A DNA stretch of 64,000 nucleotides, from the NCBI GenBank assembly GCA_020634435.1, contig JACKBS010000004.1, positions 992,001-1,056,000 of the forward strand, read 5' to 3'. The DNA is from Ardenticatenaceae bacterium (GTDB lineage Bacteria > Chloroflexota > Anaerolineae > Promineifilales > Promineifilaceae). A model generated the notes under the pieces. It made no database searches, was not told the DNA's origin, and was given only the letters and a program-made list of their open reading frames with translations. The position numbers and the translations under genes were made by a program. The stretch's first letter is position 1; each line of letters starts with the position of its first letter. Shown here piece by piece: positions 8,147 through 16,986 of this stretch.

Positions 8147-9286
8147 ATGAGAATGAGCCGAAGCGAATATCGAATGATTGAAGAGCAAGAAATTCGTCTT
8201 ACAGAATCTCTTGAATCAATGCGTTCTGTTGTACTTCAATCTGCAAGCAACATATTGGGAGAAAAGCAAAATATTCACAAGCTACATGGAAGAATTGGAA
8301 ATCGAAATACTATTTTTGTTGATAGCATGAGATTACAGTTTTTTCAGCCTGACGATTTCGTCACATTATGGTTTAAGGGATTACTTGATCGATTAGAAGA
8401 AAGTGAAGCTAGGCAGAGAGAAAAATACAATGGTAGGACATATCCGAACACTTCAACGCATGAATTAATGGCGCTCATGAAAGATGAATCGATCAGAGAA
8501 TATACTGCCCTATTCTTAGAACGAAACTTCTATCGAGAATATATTGCTAGGATAAGAGCAAAACCTAATGAAGTTCTTTGGAAACTGTGGTTCGGCGATC
8601 CTGGGAAACTGGTTTGGGGGCTTGTAATCGAGCCAGTATTTCGTGAAGGCTTCTGGACAAATGACAAAAGCGAAATTAGAAGAGCAAGCTACTATTACTG
8701 GACTATTGGGCACATCATGGCTACTGGGCTTATTGATCCTTCCGCCACAAACCCACTTAAATGGTCTAGCATTGAACAATTTGTGGATTTCTACAGAAGC
8801 GTACTTAAACGTTTGTCCCACCCAAAATACGAGCAAGGATTTTCAGATCGATATATTGATTATCTACAAAAATCTAAAAATATTCTCAACGAGCCGTTCT
8901 TAATTCCTGAACTACAATATGCGGGGCTAAAAAAACAACACAAATACAGGTTGGATTTTACTGTTTTGAACTCTCATGTCATGAAATCAACGGGATTTGA
9001 AATAAGTCCAGCTTCAACACATATGGCTATTTCGGGTATAAAAGCTAAAAGCCAAAAGGAAATGAACCAAAGTTTGTCAGCAAAATGGGCTAATGAAATG
9101 CAAAAACGAAATGATTACTTTCAAACTTATGGCATAACCACCATTACTTTTACCGATGATATGCTGCAAAATTTAGATGAGTGCTTTATAGCAGTTTCAG
9201 AATCCCTGTCAGAACGTTATCCTGAACGCCCAGATTATGACGACTTAATAAAACAAATCGATCAATATAATTTAGGCATCAAATAG
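8147..9286 (+). CDS. Uncharacterised AT-rich gene, possible PD-(D/E)XK-like nuclease
   Basis: 379 residues encoded in strikingly AT-rich DNA, with codons unlike the GC-rich neighbours and no ACGGCCGT element. No confident family is recognised. The C-terminal third has a pattern resembling restriction-endonuclease-fold proteins: KYRLDFTV, then TGFEISPASTH, then IKAKSQKEMNQS and a final ITTITFTDDML strand. Asp and Glu are spaced as in D...ExS/K cores, but the catalytic Lys is not clear. Base composition suggests horizontal acquisition. It stands alone between DUF58 and a flavoprotein. It could be a defence-related orphan; this is inference only. Confidence 0.6.
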   Translation: MRMSRSEYRMIEEQEIRLTESLESMRSVVLQSASNILGEKQNIHKLHGRIGNRNTIFVDSMRLQFFQPDDFVTLWFKGLLDRLEESEARQREKYNGRTYPNTSTHELMALMKDESIREYTALFLERNFYREYIARIRAKPNEVLWKLWFGDPGKLVWGLVIEPVFREGFWTNDKSEIRRASYYYWTIGHIMATGLIDPSATNPLKWSSIEQFVDFYRSVLKRLSHPKYEQGFSDRYIDYLQKSKNILNEPFLIPELQYAGLKKQHKYRLDFTVLNSHVMKSTGFEISPASTHMAISGIKAKSQKEMNQSLSAKWANEMQKRNDYFQTYGITTITFTDDMLQNLDECFIAVSESLSERYPERPDYDDLIKQIDQYNLGIK

Positions 9287-9340
9287 CCATCATTTCACTT
9301 CCCTGATCAATTAGCTCAATAAAATTAAGGAATATTATTC

Positions 9341-10681
9341 ATGAGTAAACAAATAATCATCATCGGTGGTGGGCCAGCGGGGATTGAGGCGGCAAAGGCG
9401 GCGGCTAAAGCGGGCAGCCGCGTCACGCTGGTGAGCGAAGGGCCTGTGGGCGGCCGTTCCGGTTGGCACAGCCTGCTGCCCAGTAAGGTGTGGCTCTCGG
9501 CGGCGGATACGGCGGGATTGCTGGCTGAGTCGCCATTCAGCAGCAGTCCCCAAACTGCAACACCAGACGAAATTTTGCCCCATTTGCAGCAGCTCAAGCA
9601 GCAGTGGAACGGCCGTATGGCTGAAGAACTAACCAACCTGGGCGTCGCCATCGTCAACGGCGTGGCAGTGTTCACATCGGCCAACAGCGTTGTGGTCAAT
9701 GATGGCGACGGCCAGCCCGTCACTACGCTAACCGGCGATGCCATCATTGTAGCGACGGGATCGGTGCCCTTTTTCCCGCCCAATCTCAAACCCAACGGCA
9801 AAACGGTCATCGCACCGCGCTTTTTTAGCGGCCTGAAGTCGCTGCCCAGCAGCATGATTGTCATTGGCGCAGGAGCGACAGGCGTGGAAGCGGTGTATTT
9901 ATTCAACCGGCTGGGACTGGCTGTGACCTGGATTGTGGACCAGTTTGGTGTACTGCCTGATTATCCCGCAGCGGCTGGCGAGCTGATTGCAGAAATTTTG
10001 GTGCAGCGAGGCGTGAAGCTTGTACAAGGCACGCTAGCCGACCATTTTGAAGAGGCAGGCGACGGGATTGCGGTGGTGTTGGCCGACGGCCGTCGTTACG
10101 AGGCAGGTCTGGCGTTTGTGGCAATCGGCCGTTTTTCTGACCTCAGCCGCTTAAATATCGCTGCCGCAGGGCTGACGTTAGCCGATCGCCAATACCCGGC
10201 AGTGGATGCGTTCTGCCAAACCGACGTGCCGGGCATTTATGTAGTAGGCGACGCAGCCGGACCGCCAATGGTAGCCAACCGCGCTATGGCGATGGCCCGC
10301 GTCGCTGGACTGCACGCCGCTGGCGCAGGCCCTGCACCTTACCAGCCACAAACCGTCGTGGCGGCTGTCTACTCGGAGCCACAGGTAGCCCAAGTGGGTG
10401 TTACCACCGCCAGCGATGGCTCCATTCAAACCTCGCGGGTGGCCTTTAGCGCCGCTATGAAAGCGCATTTGCTGGGTGAGACGGAAGGATTTGTCGAGCT
10501 GGCTTATGATGATGAACGGAAAATTGTGGGCGGAACGGCCGTTGGGCCTCATGCCGGTGATGTGTTGGCTCCCGTCGCTTTGGCTATACAGGTTGGGGCC
10601 ACGTTGGACGACCTGGCTGCGATTTTTGCCGCCCACCCCACCGTGAGTGAACTTGCCTTTGCGGCAGCGCGGGCTGCTTAG
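9341..10681 (+). CDS. Dihydrolipoamide dehydrogenase-like flavoprotein lacking redox cysteines
   Basis: 446 residues of the class I pyridine-nucleotide disulfide oxidoreductase fold. The FAD-binding motif is IIIGGGPAGIEAAKAAAKAG, the NAD(P) motif is MIVIGAGATGVEAVYLF, the second FAD motif is VPGIYVVGDAAG, and the C-terminal dimer domain ends with AAHPTVSELAF. In place of the usual CxxxxC redox pair (GGTCLNxGCIPSK) it has GGRSGWHSLLPSK, so both cysteines are missing. It therefore cannot be a disulfide reductase by the standard mechanism; an NAD(P)H:quinone reductase or diaphorase role is plausible. It stands alone with its own hairpin terminator at 10744-10775. Confidence 0.88.
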   Translation: MSKQIIIIGGGPAGIEAAKAAAKAGSRVTLVSEGPVGGRSGWHSLLPSKVWLSAADTAGLLAESPFSSSPQTATPDEILPHLQQLKQQWNGRMAEELTNLGVAIVNGVAVFTSANSVVVNDGDGQPVTTLTGDAIIVATGSVPFFPPNLKPNGKTVIAPRFFSGLKSLPSSMIVIGAGATGVEAVYLFNRLGLAVTWIVDQFGVLPDYPAAAGELIAEILVQRGVKLVQGTLADHFEEAGDGIAVVLADGRRYEAGLAFVAIGRFSDLSRLNIAAAGLTLADRQYPAVDAFCQTDVPGIYVVGDAAGPPMVANRAMAMARVAGLHAAGAGPAPYQPQTVVAAVYSEPQVAQVGVTTASDGSIQTSRVAFSAAMKAHLLGETEGFVELAYDDERKIVGGTAVGPHAGDVLAPVALAIQVGATLDDLAAIFAAHPTVSELAFAAARAA

Positions 10682-10743
10682 TGCCTTTAGCCGCGCCAAT
10701 TTAAGCAATCGACACGACACCAAACAAATAGTGTTATACTTTT

Positions 10744-10775
10744 TAGAGGGCAGATACGGCCGTATCCGCCCTCTA
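10744..10775 (+). terminator. Near-perfect hairpin built around ACGGCCGT, followed by a T run
   Basis: The arms TAGAGGGC and GCCCTCTA flank a central GATACGGCCGTATC, giving a 32-base near-perfect palindrome followed by CATTTTTG. It fits an intrinsic terminator for the flavoprotein gene. The highly iterated octamer forms its centre. A TATACT box lies just upstream (10735-10740). Confidence 0.65.
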
Positions 10776-10929
10776 CATTTTTGCCGCCGTTCCAGTCCAT
10801 CATTACAGATAGTTCTTAATACCTGTGGTAAACGGCCGTTGTTTCATCTAGGATTGTTGAAAAATCCAGACCAACCAGAGTGCACTGCCCCCAACCGACA
10901 TATGAATCCGGGAAAATGCTAGCGACAAA

Positions 10930-13164
10930 ATGAACCTTCAAGAATTAAAGCTCAAAGAAAACCTAAATAGGGCCTATGACTGGTTCATCCCCGAAAAAGC
11001 CAGCACGAGCTCCGAGAATCATCAGCTGCGAACCGACCGTATGGTGATCATCATTGCAATTTCCGCGCTGACCGCCTGGATAGTCGCCTACATTTTTTTT
11101 GCAACCGTCGGAAACAACCGGCTGGCCGCCAACATTGCGGGCATCGGTTTGCTCAGCGCCATCGCCATCCTTCTATTTGTCAGAATCACTCGCGCATACC
11201 GTGTGGCGATTGTACTGGAATTAACCAGCATTTTTATCACAACGTTCGTCATGATATTGGCCACAGGGGGATTGGATTCCCCGATCATGATTTGGCTGCT
11301 GATTACCCCCTTGATGACGATGCTGTTGCTAGATTTGCGCGACAGCATGGTAACCATCTTCTTGATCATTTTGATGATTGTCGCTGTATTTTGGCTCCAA
11401 AGTCATCATATGCTGCTCAATTCGCCACCTGCCACAACGGAGAGCCTGCATCTTAGTAAGCTCATCAACGACATTGAAGTGGCGCTTTTTATCAGCTTCA
11501 TCAGTGGTTTTTACAAAATAGCCAGAACGCGTTTCTACAAGAAGCTCGATGTAACGATGCTGCAATTACGCGTGGCCAATGAAGAGCTGCACATTGCCAA
11601 TGAAAAAGCAAAAGAGGCGTCCAAAGCCAAAAGCGCCTTCCTGGCCAACATGAGCCATGAAATCCGCACGCCGCTCAACAGCATCATCGGCATGACAAGC
11701 CTGCTGCTGGAAACGCCGCAAACGGCCGAACAGCAGGAGTTTACCCAAATGGTGCGCGGCAGCGGCGATGCGCTGTTGTCGCTGATTAACGATATTTTGG
11801 ACTTCTCGAAGATTGAAGCGGGCAAACTCGAACTGGAAGAGCAGCCGTTTAATCTGTACCAATGCGTGGAAGAAGCGGCCGACATGCTCGCCAGCAAGGC
11901 GCAGCAAAAAGGGCTGGAGCTCATTGTCCACCTGGATGAAACGGTACCCGTTTTAGTGGAAGGGGATATTACCCGGCTGCGCCAGGTGCTAATCAATTTG
12001 CTCACCAATGCTGTAAAGTTCACCCAAAATGGCGAGGTGGTGCTCAGTGTGCAAACGGCCGTATCGCCCCACCCATTGCCGCAGCTCATTTTTTCCGTCA
12101 AAGACACAGGGATCGGGATTCCGGCCGATGGTGTCAGCCAGTTGTTCCAGTCATTTCGGCAGATGGATGCCTCGACCACGCGGCAGTATGGGGGCACTGG
12201 GCTTGGGTTGGCCATCAGCAAACAACTGGTCACCTTAATGGGTGGTGACATCTCGGTAGCGAGTACCGAAGGGCAGGGCTCTAACTTCCAGTTTAACGTC
12301 ATGCTAAAACCGTTGGAAGATGAACCACAACCCGAAGAATGCCCACTGCAAGGTGAGCGCTTGCTAGTGGTTGATGATAATGTAGCCAGCTGTAGGGTGC
12401 TGGCCGAAATGGGACACAGCTGGGGTTTGACGGTAGAAACGGCCGTTTCTACCCAGCAAGCCCTCGATCTGCTCGAACAAAATCCGACGTTTTCCGCCAT
12501 CCTCATCGACCTACAAATGCCAGAAATGGATGGTCTGGCGCTTGCAGAACTCCTGAAGCAGAATGACCTGGTAGCAGATATTCCTCTGGTTCTAATGACT
12601 CCACTCAACTGGCAGCGCGAGGACGCCCGATCAGACTACCTGGCACATACTCTGCCAAAACCCATCAAACGCAGCCAGCTTCGCAGCATCCTGGTGGCCG
12701 TTTCAGATCACAAATGTGCTGCAGCGCAGCCAGCAAAACCGTCCCAGACCGCTGACAAAACGCTAGCCCAAAGGCACCCTCTGCGCATTCTGGTTGCGGA
12801 AGACAACGCCATTAACCAAAAAGTGGTCATCATCATGCTGGATCGTCTGGGTTACCGCGCCGATATCGCCGGGAACGGCCTGGAAGTTTTGCAGGCCATC
12901 CAGCGCCAGGCGTACGACCTCATCTTGATGGATGTGCAAATGCCAGAAATGGATGGGGTAGAAACGACGAGAGCAATTACCAGGCTAGAAATGGCGGAAC
13001 GGCCGTACATCGTTGCCGTAACAGCCAATGCGCTGCAAGGTGACCGGGAGCGCTGCCTGCAAGCAGGCATGAACGATTACGTCAGTAAACCGATTCACAT
13101 GCCAGAACTCATTGCCGCTATCAAAAAATGCCCGAGGATGGCCAGCCACCCTCTGCCCCACTAA
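10930..13164 (+). CDS. Hybrid sensor histidine kinase with two receiver domains
   Basis: 744 residues. Five or six membrane helices occupy residues about 38-200, followed by a short coiled coil. The HisKA box has FLANMSHEIRTPLN (phosphoacceptor His about residue 243), then an HATPase domain with NLLTNAVKFT, DTGIGIP and GGTGLGLAISK. Two receiver domains follow: the first has IDLQMPEMDG (Asp about 527), the second MDVQMPEMDG (Asp about 668) and VTANALQGD. There is no output or Hpt domain, so a separate phosphotransfer partner is expected. It is a clear paralogue of the kinase at 26980. The sensory region is purely membrane-embedded, so the signal is unknown. A 248-base upstream gap holds a hairpin and a TATACT box. 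Confidence 0.95.
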   Translation: MNLQELKLKENLNRAYDWFIPEKASTSSENHQLRTDRMVIIIAISALTAWIVAYIFFATVGNNRLAANIAGIGLLSAIAILLFVRITRAYRVAIVLELTSIFITTFVMILATGGLDSPIMIWLLITPLMTMLLLDLRDSMVTIFLIILMIVAVFWLQSHHMLLNSPPATTESLHLSKLINDIEVALFISFISGFYKIARTRFYKKLDVTMLQLRVANEELHIANEKAKEASKAKSAFLANMSHEIRTPLNSIIGMTSLLLETPQTAEQQEFTQMVRGSGDALLSLINDILDFSKIEAGKLELEEQPFNLYQCVEEAADMLASKAQQKGLELIVHLDETVPVLVEGDITRLRQVLINLLTNAVKFTQNGEVVLSVQTAVSPHPLPQLIFSVKDTGIGIPADGVSQLFQSFRQMDASTTRQYGGTGLGLAISKQLVTLMGGDISVASTEGQGSNFQFNVMLKPLEDEPQPEECPLQGERLLVVDDNVASCRVLAEMGHSWGLTVETAVSTQQALDLLEQNPTFSAILIDLQMPEMDGLALAELLKQNDLVADIPLVLMTPLNWQREDARSDYLAHTLPKPIKRSQLRSILVAVSDHKCAAAQPAKPSQTADKTLAQRHPLRILVAEDNAINQKVVIIMLDRLGYRADIAGNGLEVLQAIQRQAYDLILMDVQMPEMDGVETTRAITRLEMAERPYIVAVTANALQGDRERCLQAGMNDYVSKPIHMPELIAAIKKCPRMASHPLPH

Positions 13165-13179
13165 CTTCCGCCAAACTCG

Positions 13180-14139
13180 TTACGACTCCCCGCGCCCTAC
13201 AAAAAGCAGATACGAGTACAGCAAAATGCCGGTCACAATTCCCACGCTCCACTTCACTGGCCAGGGAATGTTTTCGTTGGGCGAGATAAATCCTTCAATT
13301 AGCCCCGCCACGATCAAAATGGGCACGCAGCCTATGATGAGCTTCACCGCTTTGCGCCCGGCCAGCATCAGGGCGTCGCCCCGCTTTAGCAAACCCGGCT
13401 GAAGGATCGCCCAGCCCAACATCAAACCGGATCCCCCGGCAATGAAGATGGCCGATAGCTCAATCACGCCGTGGCCGATGACAAAGGTCCACAGCTCAAA
13501 ACCTACATTGTAATGAGCTGTTAAGCCGGTAATGCCGCCTAGCAACAAACCGTTGAAGATCAAAATGTACAGACTGAACAACCCAGCGGTGATGCCGCCG
13601 CCAAACGCCATGAAGGATACCTGAATGTTGTTGGACATGATAAAAGCCGAGGAATACGGCCGTTCCTCCACCGGAATATTGGTCCATAGCTCCTGATCTT
13701 CAATGCCGGGGCGAAGCTCCTGCACATTGGCAGGCAGCAGCCAGGTAGAGGCATCTGGTTCCCAGTTAGTCAAAAAACCGGCAATGATAGCTGGTACGAC
13801 GACGAGGAAAACGGCCGTTAAGAAAAACGGCAGCGATTCGCGAAAAGTTGAGGGTAATCCCACCAAAAAATAATGCTTCAGGCGACGCACCGCCAGCGAC
13901 TCTCCCTGGTAAATTGTGGCATGGCCCCGCGCCACCAACTGGTTCAAAAACGTCGTCACCTGGTGCCGGGGAAATTCTCGCTGCGCTAAAGCCAGGTCAG
14001 ACGTTACTGAGCGGTAAAGCTGCCCCATTTGCTGCACCTCGGCTGGGCTCAGGCGGTTCATCTGTTGACTTTTATCCAGGAGTGCGGTTAACTGCTGCCA
14101 ATCGGCCTGGCGCGAACGGTAAAATTGTTCAGCATTCAT
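13180..14139 (-). CDS. Stage II sporulation protein M-like (SpoIIM/DUF95) membrane protein
   Basis: 319 residues. A soluble helical N-terminus (FYRSRQADWQQLTALLDK, then LYRSVTSDLALAQREFP) precedes several transmembrane helices, including FFLTAVFLVVVPAIIAGFLT and FELWTFVIGHGVIELSAIFIAGG. This matches the SpoIIM-related family that, outside sporulators, is regularly divergent from RDD-domain genes in MoxR clusters. There is no reason to infer sporulation. It converges on the histidine kinase (15-base gap) and diverges from the RDD gene. A TATAAT box lies six bases before its ATG, suggesting a leaderless transcript. Confidence 0.88.
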   Translation of the reverse strand: MNAEQFYRSRQADWQQLTALLDKSQQMNRLSPAEVQQMGQLYRSVTSDLALAQREFPRHQVTTFLNQLVARGHATIYQGESLAVRRLKHYFLVGLPSTFRESLPFFLTAVFLVVVPAIIAGFLTNWEPDASTWLLPANVQELRPGIEDQELWTNIPVEERPYSSAFIMSNNIQVSFMAFGGGITAGLFSLYILIFNGLLLGGITGLTAHYNVGFELWTFVIGHGVIELSAIFIAGGSGLMLGWAILQPGLLKRGDALMLAGRKAVKLIIGCVPILIVAGLIEGFISPNENIPWPVKWSVGIVTGILLYSYLLFVGRGES

Positions 14140-14153
14140 GATGAGATTATACT
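14125..14153 (+). promoter_or_regulatory. Putative promoter for the RDD gene, overlapping the divergent SpoIIM start
   Basis: TTGTTC (14125-14130) and TATACT (14148-14153) are separated by 17 bases and point towards the RDD gene. On the other strand the same bases read TATAAT (14146-14151), six bases before the SpoIIM ATG. The two promoters therefore share their -10 DNA. Confidence 0.45.
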
Positions 14154-14244
14154 AAAGAGGTTTAGACAAAGAAACAATAAAGGTGGAGCGCAGCAAAGAT
14201 ATTTCTACACCACAAACTCACACTTCACCGGCTATGGACACTTT

Positions 14245-15039
14245 ATGACAGCACCCGATGAATTCCTAAACATTGACACCCCGGAAAACGTAGTATTTGG
14301 CTATGAAGTGGTCGGGATTGGCTCCCGCTTTTTGGCAGCCCTGATCGATACATTGATTATTGGCTTCCTGCTGATAGCCACCAACGCCATCCTCATTTTG
14401 GTGTTTGTGGGCGGCTTTAACAATCTATCCTCAGCCAGCTCAATTGTCATTGCACTGATTTCGCTTATCAGCTTTGCCTTTTTCTGGGGTTACTACATCT
14501 TTTTTGAGATGACCTGGAACGGCAGTTCACCAGGCAAACGGCAGGTGGGTATCCGCGTCATTCGCGCCGATGGCACGCCAATCACCCTGGCCGAGTCGGT
14601 CATTCGCAACCTGGTACGGCTGATCGACTTTTTGCCTGGCGCTTACGGCCTGGGATTGGTGACCATGTTTATTGACGGCAAGGCGCGGCGCCTGGGTGAC
14701 CTGGCCGCCAATACGCTGGTGGTACGGGAGCAAACGGCCGTTTCCCTTGAATCGCTCTCTCAAATCACAGCCCCCAGCAATCCTGTCGTTAGCCGCGCAC
14801 CCGGCGTTGCCGAGCAACAAGCCAATAAATGGCCAGTGGAAAAACTCACCGAGGCCGATATCCAGCTGGCCGAATCATTGCTGCAGCGTTACAACGACCT
14901 GCCCAATGGCAGCACGCTGGCGACCCAAATTCTCAATCGCCTGCTGGAACGCATGGAACAGCCCACCAACACCGTTAAGGTGATTGATGCCATTTACGCC
15001 ATCAAACGCATCGTGCAAATTTATCATTACGAACGATAG
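14245..15039 (+). CDS. RDD family membrane protein
   Basis: The RDD pattern is clear: GYEVVGIGSRFLAALIDTLI with the Arg-Asp pair around the first helix, a second membrane segment, then WNGSSPGKRQVGIRVIRADG and RRLGDLAANTLVV. The C-terminal 90 residues are soluble and helical. RDD proteins are small membrane proteins of debated function (some are ion antiporters). I start at the ATG at 14245, 40 codons into the longest open frame, because the earlier frame would overlap the divergent gene and the promoter and lacks family similarity. The product is 264 residues. It neighbours SpoIIM as in many MoxR clusters. Confidence 0.87.
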   Translation: MTAPDEFLNIDTPENVVFGYEVVGIGSRFLAALIDTLIIGFLLIATNAILILVFVGGFNNLSSASSIVIALISLISFAFFWGYYIFFEMTWNGSSPGKRQVGIRVIRADGTPITLAESVIRNLVRLIDFLPGAYGLGLVTMFIDGKARRLGDLAANTLVVREQTAVSLESLSQITAPSNPVVSRAPGVAEQQANKWPVEKLTEADIQLAESLLQRYNDLPNGSTLATQILNRLLERMEQPTNTVKVIDAIYAIKRIVQIYHYER

Positions 15040-15051
15040 AACGACAATTGA

Positions 15052-15083
15052 GTAATTGGGCAATTACGGAATTACCCAATTAC
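15052..15083. terminator. Bidirectional hairpin between convergent genes
   Basis: GTAATTGGG (15052-15060) and CCCAATTAC (15075-15083) form a near-perfect palindrome in the 48-base gap between the RDD and ABC-F stops. It shares words with the repeat at 5228-5271. Confidence 0.6.
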
Positions 15084-15087
15084 GTTG

Positions 15088-16725
15088 TTACATTCTTCCA
15101 CCCGCCGCCAAATAATCCGTGTAGCCACCGTCGAATTCGGTGAAACGGCCGTCCTTCAACTCTAGCACCCGATCCACCACCTGATCCAAAAAGTAGCGAT
15201 CATGCGACACGATCAGCAGCGTGCCGTCGAACTCCTCCAGCGTTTGCTCCAGCACTTCAATGGAGGCAATGTCCAAATTGTTGGTTGGCTCGTCCAGCAG
15301 CAGCAGATTCGGCCGTTCCAGCACCAGCTTGGCCAGCTGCAACCGGCTGCGCTCGCCGCCGCTGAGTTTGCCAATGGGCTGCTGCATCTGATCGTAGGTG
15401 TAGAGGAAGCGATGCAAAAAGGCTACGGCCACTTCCCGGCTCACCGGGGCCGACTGGCGAATCTCGGTGATGAGATCGCGACTGTAATCCAGCGTCTCGT
15501 GCTCCTGGGCATAGTAGCCAATCTTCACGCTTGGCCCAATTTTGATCTGCCCCTCGTGAATATTTTCCGGGTCCAGCAGCTGCTTGAGCAGGAACGATTT
15601 GCCCGCACCGTTGGGACCCACCAGTCCTACGCGCTCGCCGTGCCACAAAATCTGGTTGAGGCGGTTAAAGATGGTACGGCCGTTTTCAAACCGCCGCGTC
15701 ACATTTTCCAGCTCCAGCACCTTATTGCTGCCGCGCCAGCCCGCCAAATCCAGCGTCATGCGCCGCTGCTCAGCCACTTTTTCTACCTTGTCCATCTTGT
15801 CTAGCATTTTCTGGCGGCTGCGCGCTTGCTTTATGTGCCGCTCATTCACCACCAGCGATGCCCACAGCTCAAAGCGAGCAATCGCCGCTTCGATGCGGGC
15901 TATCTCCTTTTGCTGCGCGGCGTAAAGCTGCGCCTGGCGCAGCCGCGCCAGCTCACGAGCCGTGGTGTAGCTGGTGTAATTGCCAGGGTAGAGGGTGAGA
16001 CGGCCGTTTTCCAATTCAGCAATGTGCGTCGCCACCTCATCCAACAAATACCGGTCGTGCGAAATGATGACCACGCAGCCACTGTAGCCGCGAATCACCT
16101 TTTCCAGCCGCTGCTTGGCGGCCAGATCGAGATGGTTGTCTGGCTCGTCCAGGAGCAGCAAATCCGGCGCCTGCACCAGCAGCTTGGCTAGCATCACCAG
16201 CTTCTTCTGCCCACCGCTTAAATGCTCGGTTTGTGTATCCCAACGATCCTGGCCAAAGCCAAGCTGCACCAGCGTTTCTTTGACACGGCTTTCGTAGCTG
16301 GCCCCGTCCAGCTGCTCCAGCTGGTGCAGCCATTTTTCATGCTGGTTCATCACCTTCACCAGCCGGTCGCCATCTTCATACACTTCTGGCGTGCCCATTT
16401 GCTGTTCCAATTCGGCCAGTTTGTGGTGGATGGCAGCGATGGCGGGAACGGCCGTCATCGCCTCTTCCAGCGTGGTCTTGCCCGGTGGCAGGTCTGGCTC
16501 CTGTTCCAACCGGCCCCACGTCAGCCCTGAACGACGGAAAATGTTGCCCTCGTCTGGCTCCAGTTCCCGTGCCACCAACTTGAGCAGGGTCGATTTACCC
16601 GCGCCGTTTGGACCCACCAGCCCCACCCGCTGCTGGTTCTGCACCTCCCAACTCAGGCCAGAAAATATCAGCTTACCGGTAAGCGAGACAGTCACTTTAT
16701 CAACGTTGAATAATATCTCAGCCAT
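15088..16725 (-). CDS. ABC-F family ATP-binding protein
   Basis: 545 residues with two ABC ATPase domains and no membrane segment. Domain 1 has Walker A GLVGPNGAGKSTLL, signature HLSGGQKKLVMLAKLL and Walker B LLLLDEPDNHLD. Domain 2 has GLVGPNGAGKSFLL, KLSGGERSRLQLAKLVL and LLLLDEPTNNLD. The helical interdomain linker contains VVNERHIKQARSRQKMLDK. ABC-F proteins act on ribosomes as translation factors; some protect against ribosome-targeting antibiotics. The ATG has a GGAG site seven bases upstream. The leader contains a 31-codon ORF and an intrinsic terminator, the arrangement of attenuated antibiotic-resistance ABC-F genes. Housekeeping and protective members cannot be separated here. Confidence 0.93.
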   Translation of the reverse strand: MAEILFNVDKVTVSLTGKLIFSGLSWEVQNQQRVGLVGPNGAGKSTLLKLVARELEPDEGNIFRRSGLTWGRLEQEPDLPPGKTTLEEAMTAVPAIAAIHHKLAELEQQMGTPEVYEDGDRLVKVMNQHEKWLHQLEQLDGASYESRVKETLVQLGFGQDRWDTQTEHLSGGQKKLVMLAKLLVQAPDLLLLDEPDNHLDLAAKQRLEKVIRGYSGCVVIISHDRYLLDEVATHIAELENGRLTLYPGNYTSYTTARELARLRQAQLYAAQQKEIARIEAAIARFELWASLVVNERHIKQARSRQKMLDKMDKVEKVAEQRRMTLDLAGWRGSNKVLELENVTRRFENGRTIFNRLNQILWHGERVGLVGPNGAGKSFLLKQLLDPENIHEGQIKIGPSVKIGYYAQEHETLDYSRDLITEIRQSAPVSREVAVAFLHRFLYTYDQMQQPIGKLSGGERSRLQLAKLVLERPNLLLLDEPTNNLDIASIEVLEQTLEEFDGTLLIVSHDRYFLDQVVDRVLELKDGRFTEFDGGYTDYLAAGGRM

Positions 16726-16748
16726 GATCTACTCCATTTTTGCGTAGC

Positions 16749-16777
16749 AGGCTGGCGTTGGGAAGCTTTGCCAGCCT
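16749..16777 (-). promoter_or_regulatory. Hairpin in the ABC-F leader, between terminator and start codon
   Basis: The arms AGGCTGGC and GCCAGCCT (eight pairs, 13-base loop) lie in the transcribed leader 24 bases upstream of the ABC-F ATG. The hairpin may affect ribosome access or transcript stability. Confidence 0.4.
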
Positions 16778-16798
16778 CCAAACGCGTGATTTTGCAAC

Positions 16799-16828
16799 AA
16801 AAAAGGCCGAGACATTTCGCCTCGGCCT
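16799..16828 (-). terminator. Intrinsic terminator in the ABC-F leader
   Basis: Read on the minus strand, AGGCCGAG pairs with CTCGGCCT around a nine-base loop and is followed by TTTTTT. It lies between the small ORF (16856-16951) and the ABC-F gene, so it would stop transcription before the ABC-F gene unless read through. Confidence 0.75.
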
Positions 16829-16855
16829 GTAAAACACATTTAGTTTACATAAAAT

Positions 16856-16951
16856 TCATTCGGGAGGCGTACCGGTATTGGGACGCAGCCAAACGGACCC
16901 ACGACGGGTGGCTTCAGAATACCGACGGTCGAACCACAAAATGAACATCAT
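16856..16951 (-). CDS. Putative 31-residue leader peptide (uORF) of the ABC-F gene
   Basis: An ATG-ATG start opens a 31-codon frame ending in TGA 28 bases before an intrinsic terminator. The product begins MMFILWFDRRYSEATRRG and ends PNTGTPPE; no family is recognised. Upstream on the same strand TTGCAC and TATGCT are separated by 17 bases, with the -10 box six bases before the ATG, so the peptide could be translated from a leaderless transcript. The last codons contain CGCCTC, complementary to GAGGCG in the 5' arm of the terminator stem, so pairing there would be mutually exclusive with termination. That is the logic of ribosome-mediated attenuation. It is too short for coding statistics, so it remains a hypothesis. 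Confidence 0.45.
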   Translation of the reverse strand: MMFILWFDRRYSEATRRGSVWLRPNTGTPPE

Positions 16952-16986
16952 GCGCCTAGCATATCCTAAGCGTGGGCACGGTGCAA

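Noticed and set aside
13180..14139. Evidence of sporulation from the SpoIIM-like gene
   Set aside because: SpoIIM-related proteins occur widely in non-sporulating bacteria beside MoxR clusters; no other sporulation gene is present.
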